Notes under the pieces: model-generated
What the model was told of the DNA's origin: nothing
Databases searched by the model: none
Seen by the model: only the letters and a program-made list of their open reading frames with translations
Source of the DNA: Monocercomonoides exilis
Lineage: Eukaryota; Preaxostyla; Oxymonadida; Polymastigidae
Direction: 5' to 3'
Assembly: GCA_001643675.2 (NCBI GenBank)
Contig: LSRY02000046.1
Span: 620,001 to 684,000 of the forward strand
Length of the DNA: 64,000 nt
In this document: positions 1 through 11,775 of the stretch, piece by piece
How positions within the stretch are numbered: position 1 is the first letter of the stretch
Layout: each line of letters starts with the position of its first letter
Program-made: the position numbers and the translations under genes

Positions 1-125
1 ACATCACCAGTTTTCTTACTGCTATACTACATTAGAGTGATGTCTCTTTTTTTATATTTTCACGAATTTATATTGGCATTTGAATAATATTTTTTTCGAA
101 AGTTTAAACTCTTTGAAATGAATAA

Positions 126-2159
126 ATGTTACAAAAGATCATCATAGATTTGGTTTTGATGGTTTCATTGCCAGAGGAATATAATGTAGCTGGCAATCTT
201 TTAGGTCTTGGAGAAGATATACATTTGGAAATTATTCATGAAATGGAATCCATTCGTGATGTGCAAATGGTTTGTATTCTTGAGGATAAATGAAATAATT
301 TTGATTTTGACGTAGTTTCTTGCTGTATCAAAAATAACTAAAAATCTGATACATCATTATAAATTTTCTTGGGCAACTCATTCAGGTTTACTAAAATTAC
401 TCCATTGTTAATTTTCAAATTGCTTTTTTATTAAAAAGCATTAAAAAGTCTAACGGGAACAAAAGCCTTTGTATTTGATAACCCAAAAAAAGTTGAAATT
501 CTTCTTCGACCAAATATTCCGAAAGATTTTGTTGATTTAGCCCCTTTTGAAGTTGATATCTTACCTGAAAAAAGCAATCGCTATTCTCAAAAAAATGTGA
601 TTCGTGAATTATGTATCCTTCAACAAAGTGTGCGTATAAATAGCTTGCATTCTACGTCTGGTTTAGCTGCTCTATACATTGATGGTTATGGAACTTTACA
701 AAAGCAGTTCATTCAACCTTCATCTTCTCTATCTGATGAGGCAAAAATTGCCCTTAAAAAGTGGTTTGAGCAGCTATCGATGCCATCTCCTTCTATTAAA
801 TTCAAGTCCATTTCTTCAACAGGATGTTTGGTAGCTGCAGTAGCTGAAAGTGGTACATTGTTCGTTCGAGGATTAGATATGTATGGAGCACCTCATTACG
901 ATGGAAATTCGTTTAGAGTTATCTCCATGTTTCAAAGCAAGAATGGAAATATTGAATCTTCATTGGGACCTTCTCCAATTCTTTCGGCCACTGCTTTATA
1001 TGACAGATGCATTGTGATTTTGCAAAATGGAGCGGTGTTTGTGCTAGGGAAGCTGATTGATTATAAATGGCCATCTCGATTTATACCAGATTATGGAATC
1101 GCTGAACTGACTGACGAAACGATTTTCGTGCCCAAATTTATTCCGCAGCTCTGCGGTGACTTAGCCTTGAGGAGGAGGAAGAAGAAGAAGGTCGAGAAAA
1201 AAGTTGAAGGCAGTCAGAACGATGATTCGAGTTTGAAGGTAAAGCCATCTGCATTTCAAGAATGGGAGATGGAAAGAGAGAGGAGGGATAGAGAAGAAGC
1301 GTTGGAATTGGAGAAAGCCAATGGAACGCATTTGGACAATGACGCTACGCATGTAGGGGAGGATGATTTCTATGGATTGTTTGGTACGCACAAGCCTGTC
1401 CAGTATGTTCGGTCGATGGATTGTTTTCTGAGCAGCGAAGGGATTGTGCTGATGTTTGTGAAGAAGTCTGCAGCAGTGAGCGAGTTTGGAGGAGCGCTGC
1501 GCTACATTGACGAGGTATATTGCACGCCGATAAGCCCGGCGATGTTCTTCAAGGGCGAAAGGGTGGTTGCGATGGAGCACCATTTGGGGGATGTGTATAT
1601 GACGAACATGGGCACGCTGTATTTGACAAGGGGATTCAGAAAGATGCCTGGTGTTGTGAGCGATCTGCGCTCCCCGCTGCAAACAATGAAGATTGGCTTT
1701 GACGTGGCTTCTGTGAAGTCGTTGATTTTGCCTACGCGCGGGAGAATAGCGCTTCTGAATGACGATGGGAGAGTGTGGAGCTGCAAGTATGGGTGGGGAG
1801 AAGGAGACGAGGAAGCTTGGGAAGAGGAATATGAAAGCGATAAAGATGATAGTTTTTTGATGTTCTCGGATTTATCCAGTGACTCTTCTGAGGATGACAG
1901 TAATTTCAGCGAAAGTCTTACGGATGAAGATGATATAGATGAGCTTCATTATTCAAAGGAAAAAAGATTAAAACAGTTTAAAAAGCGATTATCACATAAG
2001 GAGATAATGAAAATGAAAGAGATTGTCATGAAAGAGAAAAGGATTGACGATGTCACTGAATGGTTAAGACGTATTTCTGAGAGTTTCTCAACTCCAAGTG
2101 GGATGATATGCAAATCATTTGGACAGTCGGGACCGTATTTTTATTTTATTATGGAATAG
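126..2159 (+). CDS. F-box / RCC1-like beta-propeller protein
   Basis: Three exons (126-269, 316-385, 439-2159; introns of 46 and 53 bp) join in a single frame to give 644 residues. The N-terminal part, around residues 28-68, reads like an F-box: a helix rich in Leu/Ile followed by DVQM and a Val-Ser-Lys segment. The rest has several RCC1-type blades, for example SGTLFVRGLDMYGAP near residues 180-195, with further blades near residues 230 and 520. F-box/RCC1 proteins usually serve as substrate receptors of SCF ubiquitin ligases; that role is inferred here. A Lys/Arg/Glu-rich insertion lies around genomic 1170-1330, and an acidic linker plus a basic coiled stretch (1800-2060) precedes the C-terminus. 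The start is the first ATG in the open frame of exon 1; a further upstream exon cannot be excluded. The F-box is degenerate and the blades are divergent, so family assignment is moderate. Confidence 0.6.
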
Positions 2160-2349
2160 ACTTATGCAAATTTTTTCACATAAATTTTCTTTTTTGGGTT
2201 TTGATTGTTTTAAAAAGATTTTCGAAAAGAAGAAAATTTTAAAGTATCTTTAAGAATTTTTTTTTAAACATAAAAGAAAATTTTTGTTTAAATTTTGATC
2301 ATTCGAAAAATATATTTATAAAGGAAGGATCGTTTATAACAAACTCAAG

Positions 2350-3774
2350 ATGGCAGAAAAAGTGTTTATGCAAGTCCCAAAGCTTTTGTTGCCCAAGCCA
2401 GAATTTAGAAAGCACTGGCCAGTTGTTGCTTGCGATCAATTTACCAGGTTTTGTGTTTTATGAAAGAGTTTTATTTTCATTTCAAACTTATTTTATGCTG
2501 GCAAATTTTATAGTGAACCACAGTACTGGGAAGCAGTTAAAAAGGAGGTTGGATCTGATCCCTCGATGTTACATTTGATACTTCCAGAATTATATCTTGA
2601 ATCTCCAGAAGAAGAGGGAATGATTCAAGACATTATTAAATCGATGCAAGAATATATGGATAAAGGAATTTTTGAAGAACTTCAAACTTGCGTTTATTTA
2701 GAAAGACGAACTCGTAAAACTCCATGCCGTCGTGGAGTAATCATGGCACTTGATCTTGAGGCTTATGACTTTCATTCTGATAGTCATCCATCTCCAATTC
2801 GCCCAACAGAAATGACCGTTGTTGAAAGAATTCCGCCTCGACTGAGGGTGCGTTCAAAGGCGTTAATTGAATCTCCTCATATTCTTGTGTTGGTTGATGA
2901 CCCTGAAAGAAAAATTATTGAACCATTGACAGAGGAAAAAGAAAAAATGGAAAAATTGTATGACCAAGAACTGATGCTTGGGGCTGGACATATTTGTGGT
3001 TATCGCATTCCTCCTGAAAGTGTGGATCGTATTGTCCAGCAACTGAACAAATTATTTGATCCTAAAGTATTTGAAGAAAAATACAAAGTTGCTCCAGGAA
3101 CACCAACTTTGTTATATGCTGTTGGTGATGGAAATCATTCGTTAGCAACTGCAAAGCAATCTTGGGAAAACATCAAAAGTGCATGCCCACCAGAAAAGTT
3201 GGATGAGCTGATGAAGACACATCCTGCAAGATTCTGCATGATTGAACTGAGCAATATTTATGATGAAGGTATCGAATTTGAACCAATCCACCGTGTTCTG
3301 TTTGGTGTCAAGGAGCGTTTAATTGATGCTTTGCAGAAGAAGTTTGGAGCAGAAGCGGTTTTGACAACTCAGTGTGAGTCTCTTGCAAAGTTGAAAGAAG
3401 CTGTCGAGCATCCACCTTCAACTATACCAAAAGACAAGCATAGCTTTGGACTTATCGAAGGAGAAAAGTTCTATCTTGTTTCTATTCCTGCAGGTAATCA
3501 AACTTTGCCGGTTGGAGCAATTCAAACATTTCTTGATTCACCTGAGTACAAGCCTCAATATTCTAAAATCGACTATATCCATGGCGATGACGTTGTTATT
3601 TCACTTATTAGACAAGACATTGAGCACAACATTGGAATTATCCTTCCTGTAATGTCAAAAGACTCTCTTTTCCCAACAGTCATAAAGAATGCACGACTTC
3701 CAAGAAAAACATTTTCAATGGGAGAAGCAGATGAAAAGAGATTCTATTTTGAGTGTAGAAAAATTGTTCCATAA
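2350..3774 (+). CDS. DUF1015-family protein
   Basis: Two exons (2350-2447 and 2514-3774, intron 66 bp with donor GTTTTG) give 452 residues. The splice rebuilds the family hallmark near the N-terminus, VACDQFTSEPQYW, with the Asp-Gln-Phe-Thr-Ser straddling the junction. Later hallmarks include GDGNHSLATAK near residues 258-268, the GAIQTFLD block, and a C-terminal GDDVVISL plus MSKDSLFPTVIKNARLPRKTFSMG segment. These are all characteristic of the DUF1015 (COG4198) family, whose biochemical activity is unknown. It is found mostly in bacteria and in anaerobic protists, so its presence agrees with an anaerobic microbial eukaryote. Length is normal for the family. It sits head-to-tail between the F-box/RCC1 gene (190 bp upstream) and the M1 aminopeptidase (216 bp downstream). 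Confidence 0.88.
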
Positions 3775-3990
3775 AAGAGCATATTTTGCTATCTGCATTT
3801 TTTTGTTAATGAACGTTTTTTAAGCTTATCAATTCATTGGAATTGATTTTTATACTATGAAGCGCATTGTTTTAATTATTGCAAAGTTCTCTGTTTTTTT
3901 ATTTTCTGTTGACACAACATTTTTAATAATGTGATCTTTCATTATGACCCATTGTAAATTTTTGTTTGTTTTTTGACAGAAAAAGAGTTT

Positions 3991-6900
3991 ATGGACTTTG
4001 CTAGCATTAATGTAATTTCTTTAAATGAAGTTATTCCAATTCATTACTCTTTGACGCTTAATTTCGATTCTCTCTGTGATAATTCTCCGAATCCGGATCT
4101 TGTTAAAGGATCTGTTTTTTACAGTTTTAAGGTTATCAGTCCCGTGAAGTCTATTCAAGTTAATGCATCAGCGATAACTATCAAAGAAGTTACACCGATT
4201 GATATGCTTGCATCATTTGACTATCATTCTTATTCCATCAATGAAAAAAACGAAACTGTGACTTTTGAATTTGAAAAAGCTTTAGAACCTTGTCCTGAGT
4301 ACATAATTAAAATTGACTTTGAGTTTAGCTATGCAAAAGATTTGTATGGGGCTTATGTTTCCTATTATCTTGATTCGGAAGGAAGAAAAAAGAAATGTGT
4401 CGCAACTCAATTGGAAGCATCATTTGCCAGAAGAGTTTTCCCTTGTGTTGACCAACCTTTCGCAAAAGCTACATTCGATATTAAGCTAGTTCACCCAAAA
4501 GGAACAACAGCTATATCAAACATGCCCGTTGCGTCCGTCAGTGGAGCAAACTCGGATTGCAGTCTTATTCAAACTGAGTTTATGACAACACCTAAAATGT
4601 CAACCTATCTGATTGCGATTGCAATTGGTGAATTTGATTCAATTGGAGGATCGTGCTGTGGGGGCAAACTTCCATTGACCATATACACCACTCCTGGAAA
4701 AGCTGAAAACGGAAAATTTGCCCTAAAGATTGCTCAAGAAGTCATTGATTTTCTTTCTGAATATACGCGTGTTCCTATTCCTCTTCCGAAAATGGATTTT
4801 TTGTGTGTCCCTGAGTTCAGCCCTGGTGCTATGGAAAATTGGGGATTTATTATTTTCAGAGAAACTTGCCTTTTGGTATCAGATGACTCGTCACCTTCGA
4901 TTTTGAAACAAGTTGCTACTTTCATTGCACATGAGCTAGCGCACCAGTGGGCAGGTGATCTTGTTACTCCTGTTTGGTGGGATGAGATTTGGTTAAACGA
5001 AGGATTTGCAACGCTTCTGGCCAACTTTGTGCTTGGAGAGCTTCATCCAGATTGGAGATTTTCAGAAGAGTTTCAATCAAACGGCACAAAATATGCATTT
5101 GAAGTGGATATGCAGGAAACAACACATCCGATCCATGTAGCAGTGAAAAATGCAATAGATGTGGAAGATTGCTTTGATAGAATAAGCTACGAGAAATCGT
5201 CATCAGTACTTCGCATGCTAATGTCATTCATTGGGCGTGAAGGCTTCCGAAAAGGGTTCTCTAATTATTTGATGGAGCACGCATATTCGTGTACAATGTC
5301 CAAAGACCTCTTTTTTGCGCTTGGTGATGCGGCACAGCAAATTGAAAAGGAAAATGAAAAAAGTTCGGAGAATAAAGGAAATGAAGCAAAAGAACAAGAA
5401 GTAAAAATTGAAGAGCAGAACAAAGGAAAAGTTGTGGTAGAGATGATGAATTCGTGGACGGAGCAATCTGGTTTTCCGTTGGTTTGTGTGAAGCTTATTG
5501 AAGGGAAACTTGGCGCATCATCACAAACTGGGAAATATTCATTAATGGTAAACCAAAGAAGGTTTGTTACACAAAATTTGGAACAAATGGTTGCTTCTAT
5601 AAAAAGTGGGAAAGATCCAGAACCAATTGAATCTGACCTGCCAGATGCAACGCTGTGGCATATTCCGTTGACAATGAAAGTTAAGTGGAGCACATCTGAA
5701 AGTGCGACTGTCGTGTCGACGGTAATGAACAAAAGGGCAACAACTGTTCAACTGACTCCTCCTGTCCCGACTGCTGTGTTAGAGTGGGTGAAAGTGAATG
5801 AAGATCATGCTGGCTTCTACATTGTATATTACGAGCAGCAAGACATGCTTGACGCTTTGCTGCATCAAATTCGATGTGGAAAGAATATTCGAGAAGTGAA
5901 GGGACGAAACGAAGAAATTCTGAGCGGGAGCGATCGCTTGGGCATCATCAGCGATCTTTATTTTCTGACTGTCAGGTCGTTTGGGCAACTTATTCCATTG
6001 CCAGAGTACTTTTCTTTTGCTCAAAAAATCCTTTCTGCATCAGAGGCTCGGAAGTGTGGTGAGACCTCGTATTACGTGTGGAAGTTTATATTAGATAGTT
6101 TGTCCGATAGCGGCGGGATGTTTGTCGAAGGAGCTGTTGATATTTGGGGAGCCAGAAAGTGGAAGCTGGGAGAAGATGAGCTAGCAGATATAGAAAAAGA
6201 ATGCGTTTCTTCATCGAGTTCGCTGACTGTGCAGAATGACAAAACGGAAAAGGAATCTTATGACCCTGTTTTATGCGGGAAAAACTTTAAAGAATGGATT
6301 CTAAGTATCATCCTTCCAAAGGCAGAATCATTGGGACTTTTGGATTTAAAGCAGGAAAAAGAAAGAAATGAGAAGGAGAACAATGAAAAAAGCAAAGACT
6401 TCAATACTCTTCAACTCAGCTCACATTTAATGCCACTGCTTGTAACATATGGGCATGAACAAACGATTTCATTTATGCAGAACTTATTCGATTCAACTTT
6501 TTTGCATTTGCTGCATCCTATTTATGTGGAAATCTTTGAGGAGCTGAAGAGAGAAGGTGCAGTACATAAACAAGTTGAACTCGGTGAAAATGTGAATTTG
6601 GAGCTACTTAAAGGAGGAATGAATTCCGTGGGAATCAAAAAAGAAGGCAAGGAAGCGGATGAAATCATTTTGAAAGAAAGAAGAGAGATGGACGAAAAAT
6701 TAGGTGCTGCATATATCAGCATACTGCCCGAGTTTAGAGAATGTTGTCTGATGTCTGTTGTGTCTCCAAATGCTTGCAATTCAGCATGCTCTAAAGAAAC
6801 TGTTAATGTCAGAGAAAAATCAAATGAAATGCTTTCTCATTCGCTTTCACTTTCGGAACAAAGAAGAGCAATTTTGCTTGCTTTGTATCATTGTTCATCT

Positions 6901-7485
6901 GCTTTGATGGTTGCGTCGGAAAAGAAGTATGTTTTCAATGCGTTTTTGTTATTTGATGGACCGATACAATTGCCAGTCGAATCAGCATCTTCATCATCTT
7001 CATCGTCATCGTCATCAGTTCAGCCATCTGATTCTGTGAAAAGTCGAGAAGCAGACCATTTTAACATCTCGATGGCTTTTGTCATAAATCCATGCACAGA
7101 TATTGGAGTCTACCAGCAGGAAATACACCATGTTCCATTTGTTTTGTCTTTATTATTCTCCACAGGAACGGTTCAAAGGTTGTGGATGTACTTTGCGAGG
7201 CATAATGGGAAGTATGGGTGGAAACTGGCAGCGAGTCGGATTGGTGCGAATCTGCGTAGATTTCTATTAGATCATATGTGCAAACGTATGATTCTTTGTG
7301 GGAAGAACGAAAGAGATCGGCAAATTGTGAATAAGATAACAAGAGATTTTATAAAAGTATTGAAAGAATATCTTGATGAAAGTGGAGTGATGCAGGACAA
7401 GGAAAAAGTGGAATCTAATACAAAGTTCTGGGATCTTCATCACAAAGACGTTTTGGAATGGATTTCCCATTGTATCCAAGAGTAA
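3991..7485 (+). CDS. M1-family zinc aminopeptidase (puromycin-sensitive type)
   Basis: Single-exon gene of 1164 residues. It has the M1 exopeptidase motif GAMENWG (near residues 279-285) and the zinc site HELAHQ (His314, Glu315, His318) followed 18 residues later by Glu337 in WLNEGFA. The C-terminal half has an ERAP1-C-like helical region ending near TVQRLWMYFARHNGKYGW. Such enzymes remove N-terminal residues from peptides, usually in the cytosol downstream of the proteasome. No signal peptide is visible, which agrees with a cytosolic enzyme. It is longer than the usual 850-900 residues because of charged insertions (around 5340-5430, 6190-6240 and 6340-6410) and a poly-Ser run (around 6985-7020). 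The start chosen is the ATG just before the conserved VIPIHYSLTL strand; the open frame continues 18 bases upstream into a pyrimidine-rich AG, so a small 5' exon is possible. Confidence 0.95.
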   Translation: MDFASINVISLNEVIPIHYSLTLNFDSLCDNSPNPDLVKGSVFYSFKVISPVKSIQVNASAITIKEVTPIDMLASFDYHSYSINEKNETVTFEFEKALEPCPEYIIKIDFEFSYAKDLYGAYVSYYLDSEGRKKKCVATQLEASFARRVFPCVDQPFAKATFDIKLVHPKGTTAISNMPVASVSGANSDCSLIQTEFMTTPKMSTYLIAIAIGEFDSIGGSCCGGKLPLTIYTTPGKAENGKFALKIAQEVIDFLSEYTRVPIPLPKMDFLCVPEFSPGAMENWGFIIFRETCLLVSDDSSPSILKQVATFIAHELAHQWAGDLVTPVWWDEIWLNEGFATLLANFVLGELHPDWRFSEEFQSNGTKYAFEVDMQETTHPIHVAVKNAIDVEDCFDRISYEKSSSVLRMLMSFIGREGFRKGFSNYLMEHAYSCTMSKDLFFALGDAAQQIEKENEKSSENKGNEAKEQEVKIEEQNKGKVVVEMMNSWTEQSGFPLVCVKLIEGKLGASSQTGKYSLMVNQRRFVTQNLEQMVASIKSGKDPEPIESDLPDATLWHIPLTMKVKWSTSESATVVSTVMNKRATTVQLTPPVPTAVLEWVKVNEDHAGFYIVYYEQQDMLDALLHQIRCGKNIREVKGRNEEILSGSDRLGIISDLYFLTVRSFGQLIPLPEYFSFAQKILSASEARKCGETSYYVWKFILDSLSDSGGMFVEGAVDIWGARKWKLGEDELADIEKECVSSSSSLTVQNDKTEKESYDPVLCGKNFKEWILSIILPKAESLGLLDLKQEKERNEKENNEKSKDFNTLQLSSHLMPLLVTYGHEQTISFMQNLFDSTFLHLLHPIYVEIFEELKREGAVHKQVELGENVNLELLKGGMNSVGIKKEGKEADEIILKERREMDEKLGAAYISILPEFRECCLMSVVSPNACNSACSKETVNVREKSNEMLSHSLSLSEQRRAILLALYHCSSALMVASEKKYVFNAFLLFDGPIQLPVESASSSSSSSSSSVQPSDSVKSREADHFNISMAFVINPCTDIGVYQQEIHHVPFVLSLLFSTGTVQRLWMYFARHNGKYGWKLAASRIGANLRRFLLDHMCKRMILCGKNERDRQIVNKITRDFIKVLKEYLDESGVMQDKEKVESNTKFWDLHHKDVLEWISHCIQE

Positions 7486-8209
7486 ATGAGTGATAAACAA
7501 ATTGCTTTCATATATAATTATAGGAAATTTTATCGACCAGGCTCAATTGTTTTTTGTAATTAAAGAAAACGAAAAACAAAATTAAAGCATATAACTCAAA
7601 TTGAGACATGTTTGGAAAAGTGTTTAATGATGATGCAAAAAACTTATAATTACATTTTGACTTTTTTTCACGATTGAGAGAATTTATAAATTGTTTTGAT
7701 CATCTATTTGCTGCTTTTCAGTCCATTCGCTATTTTTGTTTATTTTGAAAGACGGAATTATGAAAGAAATACAATGCTCTTTCATAAATGTAAATGAATA
7801 GATCAACAACATGCTTTTTAATAAATACATTTATTTTTATTTATTTTTTTGTTTTTCTCAAAAAATTTGAAAATATTGAAAATGTTGAACCGATAAAAAC
7901 ATTTTTGTCGAACGAAAATTTTTCTTCATCGATCCATCTGAGTTTCTTTTTCATAAAACACCAAAAAATATTATTTTCTCATTCAGAATCATTAACATTG
8001 TTTTTCATATAATGGACAAAAATTTTTTAAAGTCAATTTTTTTTTCTAAAAATTCAGTTTTTCAATTTGTTTTTGTGATTTTCTAAATATGCCAAAAGGC
8101 GATTACTCCATCAAAAATTGCATTTGCCATATTTTCATCTTTCATACAAAGGCTTTTGTTGCAAATGAGCTTCATTAACAATTATTATATCTATATTTTT
8201 ATTGATACA
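7486..8209. other. Intergenic, no gene seen
   Basis: AT-rich spacer between the aminopeptidase stop codon and the inverted-repeat element. Open frames here are short, built from Phe/Ile/Lys codons and without recognisable motifs. Nothing further can be supported. Confidence 0.7.
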
Positions 8210-8637
8210 ATGGGTGCTTAACCCGCCCCCTGGTGCCAAACCCGCCCCCTGCAAATTTCTTGAAAATAGAGTTATTTATTTTTGCTTATCACAGTTGTTC
8301 ATTGATAGTGAATTTGATCGAAACTTATTCAAAAAAATTATATATTTTATTTTTTTATTAAAAGACTTTCAAAAAATCAGATTTATAATATTTTAATTTG
8401 GAAAAGAACTTTATCTATATTTACTGAAAAAGAAAAAAAGAAGAGTTCAAAAAATATGCACATGCTTGTTTGTTAATGTGTTTTCAAATATCTTTATTAG
8501 TTTTTTGGATTTGAATTATTCAGCAACAAATTTCGCTTTTTATTTTATTGATCAATTCCATTAAAATGTGAAAAACGAATCGAAAGTTCAGTAGCTGCAT
8601 TGATAGAGGTTTGTGAAAATTGTTTCAAATGTTTTTC
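8210..8637 (+). repeat. Left terminal inverted repeat (428 bp)
   Basis: Matches the reverse complement of 9980-10407 over its full length; the one difference seen is near 8629. It includes two 13 bp direct copies of AACCCGCCCCCTG at 8220-8232 and 8239-8251. Confidence 0.9.
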
Positions 8638-9979
8638 AATGAAAACTTGGTTTTATTATATAAAATCTTGTATATTTAATGTTATTATCGATGTATACGA
8701 CAACTTTGATTCATTTATGGTACATTAATATTTGATTGGCGATAGAAATATTTTTTGTCTTTTTTAATAACATTTTTTAAATGAAGATAATTATTTTTCA
8801 TCATTTTCAAATACTTTAATTTTAATTCACTTAATTATTTTTATGTTTTTGAAATCAAATTTCGAATTGTTGTTCTTCACTGATCAGGAAACATTCTGCA
8901 ACTTTCAATATTATCATCAAAATTTCATATAATCATTAACTTGTTGAAAGTATTTATCATGTGAATTATTTCAAATTCCATGTTTTTTCCAAATTTGTAT
9001 ATTTCCTTAAAAATTAGTGATCATGCAAACGAATGTGACTGCGTTGAACCAAATGCAGTTTTTTTATTTATCAATTGTTATTTTCTTTATTAAACATATT
9101 TTCATTTGTCAGTTCATATTCTTTTCTTCTCATTTCACTTGCATTTTAGAGCTCTTTTCTATTCATTTTTTTGGAATATTTTGCTTTTGAAAAGCAAAGA
9201 CAGTCCAATCATATCATTCAAATTTCTTGAAACAATTTTATATTTATCATTCTTAAATAATGATTTGCAAAAAACATTTGTAGCCAGGGATAAACGTATT
9301 TTCATGAAAATTGTGAGCTAATTTTCATATCGAACTATTTTAATAACATTTTGGAAATTTTTTCACATTTTTAAAGTTATATCGATGAATGACTTATTTA
9401 TTTTTCTTCTAATTATATTTTTTTTCTATTATCATCCTTTTTGAAAAAAGTATTTTAATTTTTGTCAGTGAGATTATCATTTTGAATACGACAGTTCAGG
9501 TTAAATATAACTTGATTAAAAAATGAATGCTAAATCAAAGATTAAAAGTATTCCATCACAATCATTGTTAAAAAATTGCTATTCTGAAAACAACAGTTTT
9601 TTAAAGAAAATATCATTAAAAACAAAAAGCTCATAATTTGCAAATCTGATATCTTTGTGACAAGTGAATAAAACATTCATATGTGCAACAACATTTATAC
9701 GCAGAACGTAAATAACAATTTTGAAAACAATAAAATAACCAAAAATAATCGTCAAAAAAATTAGTATCACCAAAACTCACAAAAGAAAAATATTAGAACT
9801 TGACCAACTTCAACAATAAATATGTTATTACATTTTAACAATGGAAACAATTTATCAAATATTAAATATTCAAAACAAATTAATAAATAAATAACTTAAT
9901 TGAAAAATTCAAATAAAAAAAATGATGAGTTATAGAACAAAATAATAAGCAATAATATAATAAATACAAAGCTGTAATA

Positions 9980-10407
9980 GAAAAACACTTGAAACAATTT
10001 TCACAAACCTCTATCAATGCAGCTACTGAACTTTCGATTCGTTTTTCACATTTTAATGGAATTGATCAATAAAATAAAAAGCGAAATTTGTTGCTGAATA
10101 ATTCAAATCCAAAAAACTAATAAAGATATTTGAAAACACATTAACAAACAAGCATGTGCATATTTTTTGAACTCTTCTTTTTTTCTTTTTCAGTAAATAT
10201 AGATAAAGTTCTTTTCCAAATTAAAATATTATAAATCTGATTTTTTGAAAGTCTTTTAATAAAAAAATAAAATATATAATTTTTTTGAATAAGTTTCGAT
10301 CAAATTCACTATCAATGAACAACTGTGATAAGCAAAAATAAATAACTCTATTTTCAAGAAATTTGCAGGGGGCGGGTTTGGCACCAGGGGGCGGGTTAAG
10401 CACCCAT
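9980..10407 (-). repeat. Right terminal inverted repeat (428 bp)
   Basis: Reverse-complement partner of 8210-8637. Sequence similarity stops abruptly at 9980; inward of this the two sides are unrelated. Confidence 0.9.
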
Positions 10408-11775
10408 GGTAAGTGTCTTTTAAATCGTTGTCAGGTGAAAATGCAAATAGAATTTTTTTTTTCAAATTTTTAGTTTCACTCACCAAAATTCACCAACGTG
10501 GAAACAAATATCAGACAAAGTTAAAATTTCCACGAATGAAACACTTGGTTTGGATGAATAACCTTTGAAGAAAACGCATATTTTTCATTTTCACCTGATA
10601 ATTTATCAATTGGTTTTTATCAAAAATAACACAAAGACGAGAGATCAATAATTATTTCATGAAGAAAAGACTTTGACAATTCAACACTTCGAAAAAAGTT
10701 ATGCGAAACGCTTTTTTGAAAGTACTAAATGTTTGTGTTCAGGTTTGATGAAACTTAACATTTTTGAAATTTTTTGTGTTCAAATACTTTTATAAACTCC
10801 AAAATCCTAATTTGTGTGTGAAAGAAACATTTGGAAGAGTTTGCTAATGTTTTTGTGAGGTTCAAATGAACAAGAGCATAAATTGATTTAGAAATAATTA
10901 ATAATATTGTTTATTCATGAATGAAAAACTTTTGCGATATTTCGAAAAGAACATCTCACAAATACATTCAAGTGATTATTTTTGATATCGCATTTAATCG
11001 TTCAAGACTTTCGGCTGAAAAATTTCCTTTGAATATCAACAAAAGGACACTGAAAAGTGAAAAGGCATATAAAACACATTTGTGTGTGAATTTCTGTTAT
11101 TTCATCAGCTTTTTTAACTGTTGAAAAGTGTTACGCATTTGAATACAAAAAAACTACGCAATGACAAACAACCATTGAAAAAATTACACACCGAAAAAAG
11201 TTATGATTTCAAAAATGATAATCCATATGTATTAAGCCAAAAAAACATTTTTTTTTTGAATGAATAAAAATGAATGAGTTGAATTATTTTTCTTTAAAAA
11301 ATTTGTTTCACACAACGCCAAAGAAAATTTAACTAATTATTCTTCCATTTATATGTTTTTTTGCAAGAGGAAGTCGGAATAAGAGATAAGATCAGGAAAC
11401 GTTAGGAACAAATCTTTGTTTTTCAAAAAAATGCAAGAATTTTGCCACAAATTCATAAGAGAATAATTCTTTTTAACAAAAATGTTTTGACGTTGAAAAT
11501 ATTTCGTTGGCTGCACGAAATAAATATATTTTCATTTTTGATTTTTTTGATTTTTGTTTTTATTAATTTATTAATTTATTAATAAATTAATTTATTTTTT
11601 TGACTTCAAAAAAAACTTTTTTGTAATTTCGGTACCTGTTTCATGAAAAAAATTGAATTATGTTTAAAAAAAGAAAAAGAAATGAAAAAACAAAAAAGTT
11701 CAGATGATTAAGTGAAAAATTTATATTTCAGAACAGAAGTTTAAGATATCCCATAATATCACATGTTTATGTTTT
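10408..11775. other. Intergenic, no gene seen
   Basis: AT-rich spacer between the inverted-repeat element and the cyclin-like gene. It includes a small AT palindrome around 11570-11600 (alternating TTAATTTATT/AATAAATTAA). No coding region, RNA gene or repeat beyond this could be supported. Confidence 0.65.

Larger units (their letters stand above)
8210..10407. mobile_element. Non-autonomous element with long terminal inverted repeats
   Basis: A 2198 bp unit is bounded by 428 bp inverted repeats (8210-8637 and 9980-10407) that, aligned by eye, differ at a single base and have no indels. The ends begin ATGGGTGCTTAACCCG and are strikingly GC-rich in AT-rich DNA. The 1342 bp interior (8638-9979) has no transposase or other recognisable frame, so the element must depend on proteins in trans if it is mobile. 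Flanks share no direct duplication longer than AT (the AT at both tips can be read as part of the repeat or as a 2 bp target duplication). The superfamily is not identified. Near-identity of the arms suggests recent insertion or homogenisation. Both arms carry the same short open frame in mirror orientation, a consequence of the repeat rather than a gene. Confidence 0.85.

Noticed and set aside
3944-3953. Tiny upstream exon for the M1 aminopeptidase
   Set aside because: Joining it to the acceptor at 3979 creates a stop codon and the intron would be only 26 bp.
7794-8012. Hydrophobic open frame
   Set aside because: Generated by T-rich DNA; no signal that it is a gene.
8202-8396. Short open frame in the left inverted repeat, mirrored at 10221-10403
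   Set aside because: The two frames are identical only because the arms are; composition is Phe/Ile/Lys-rich with no motif or coding bias.
10850-10870. Possible tRNA B-box-like sequence (GAGGTTCAAATGA)
   Set aside because: No matching A-box, acceptor stem or anticodon arm could be folded around it; same for GGTTCAAAG near 61515.
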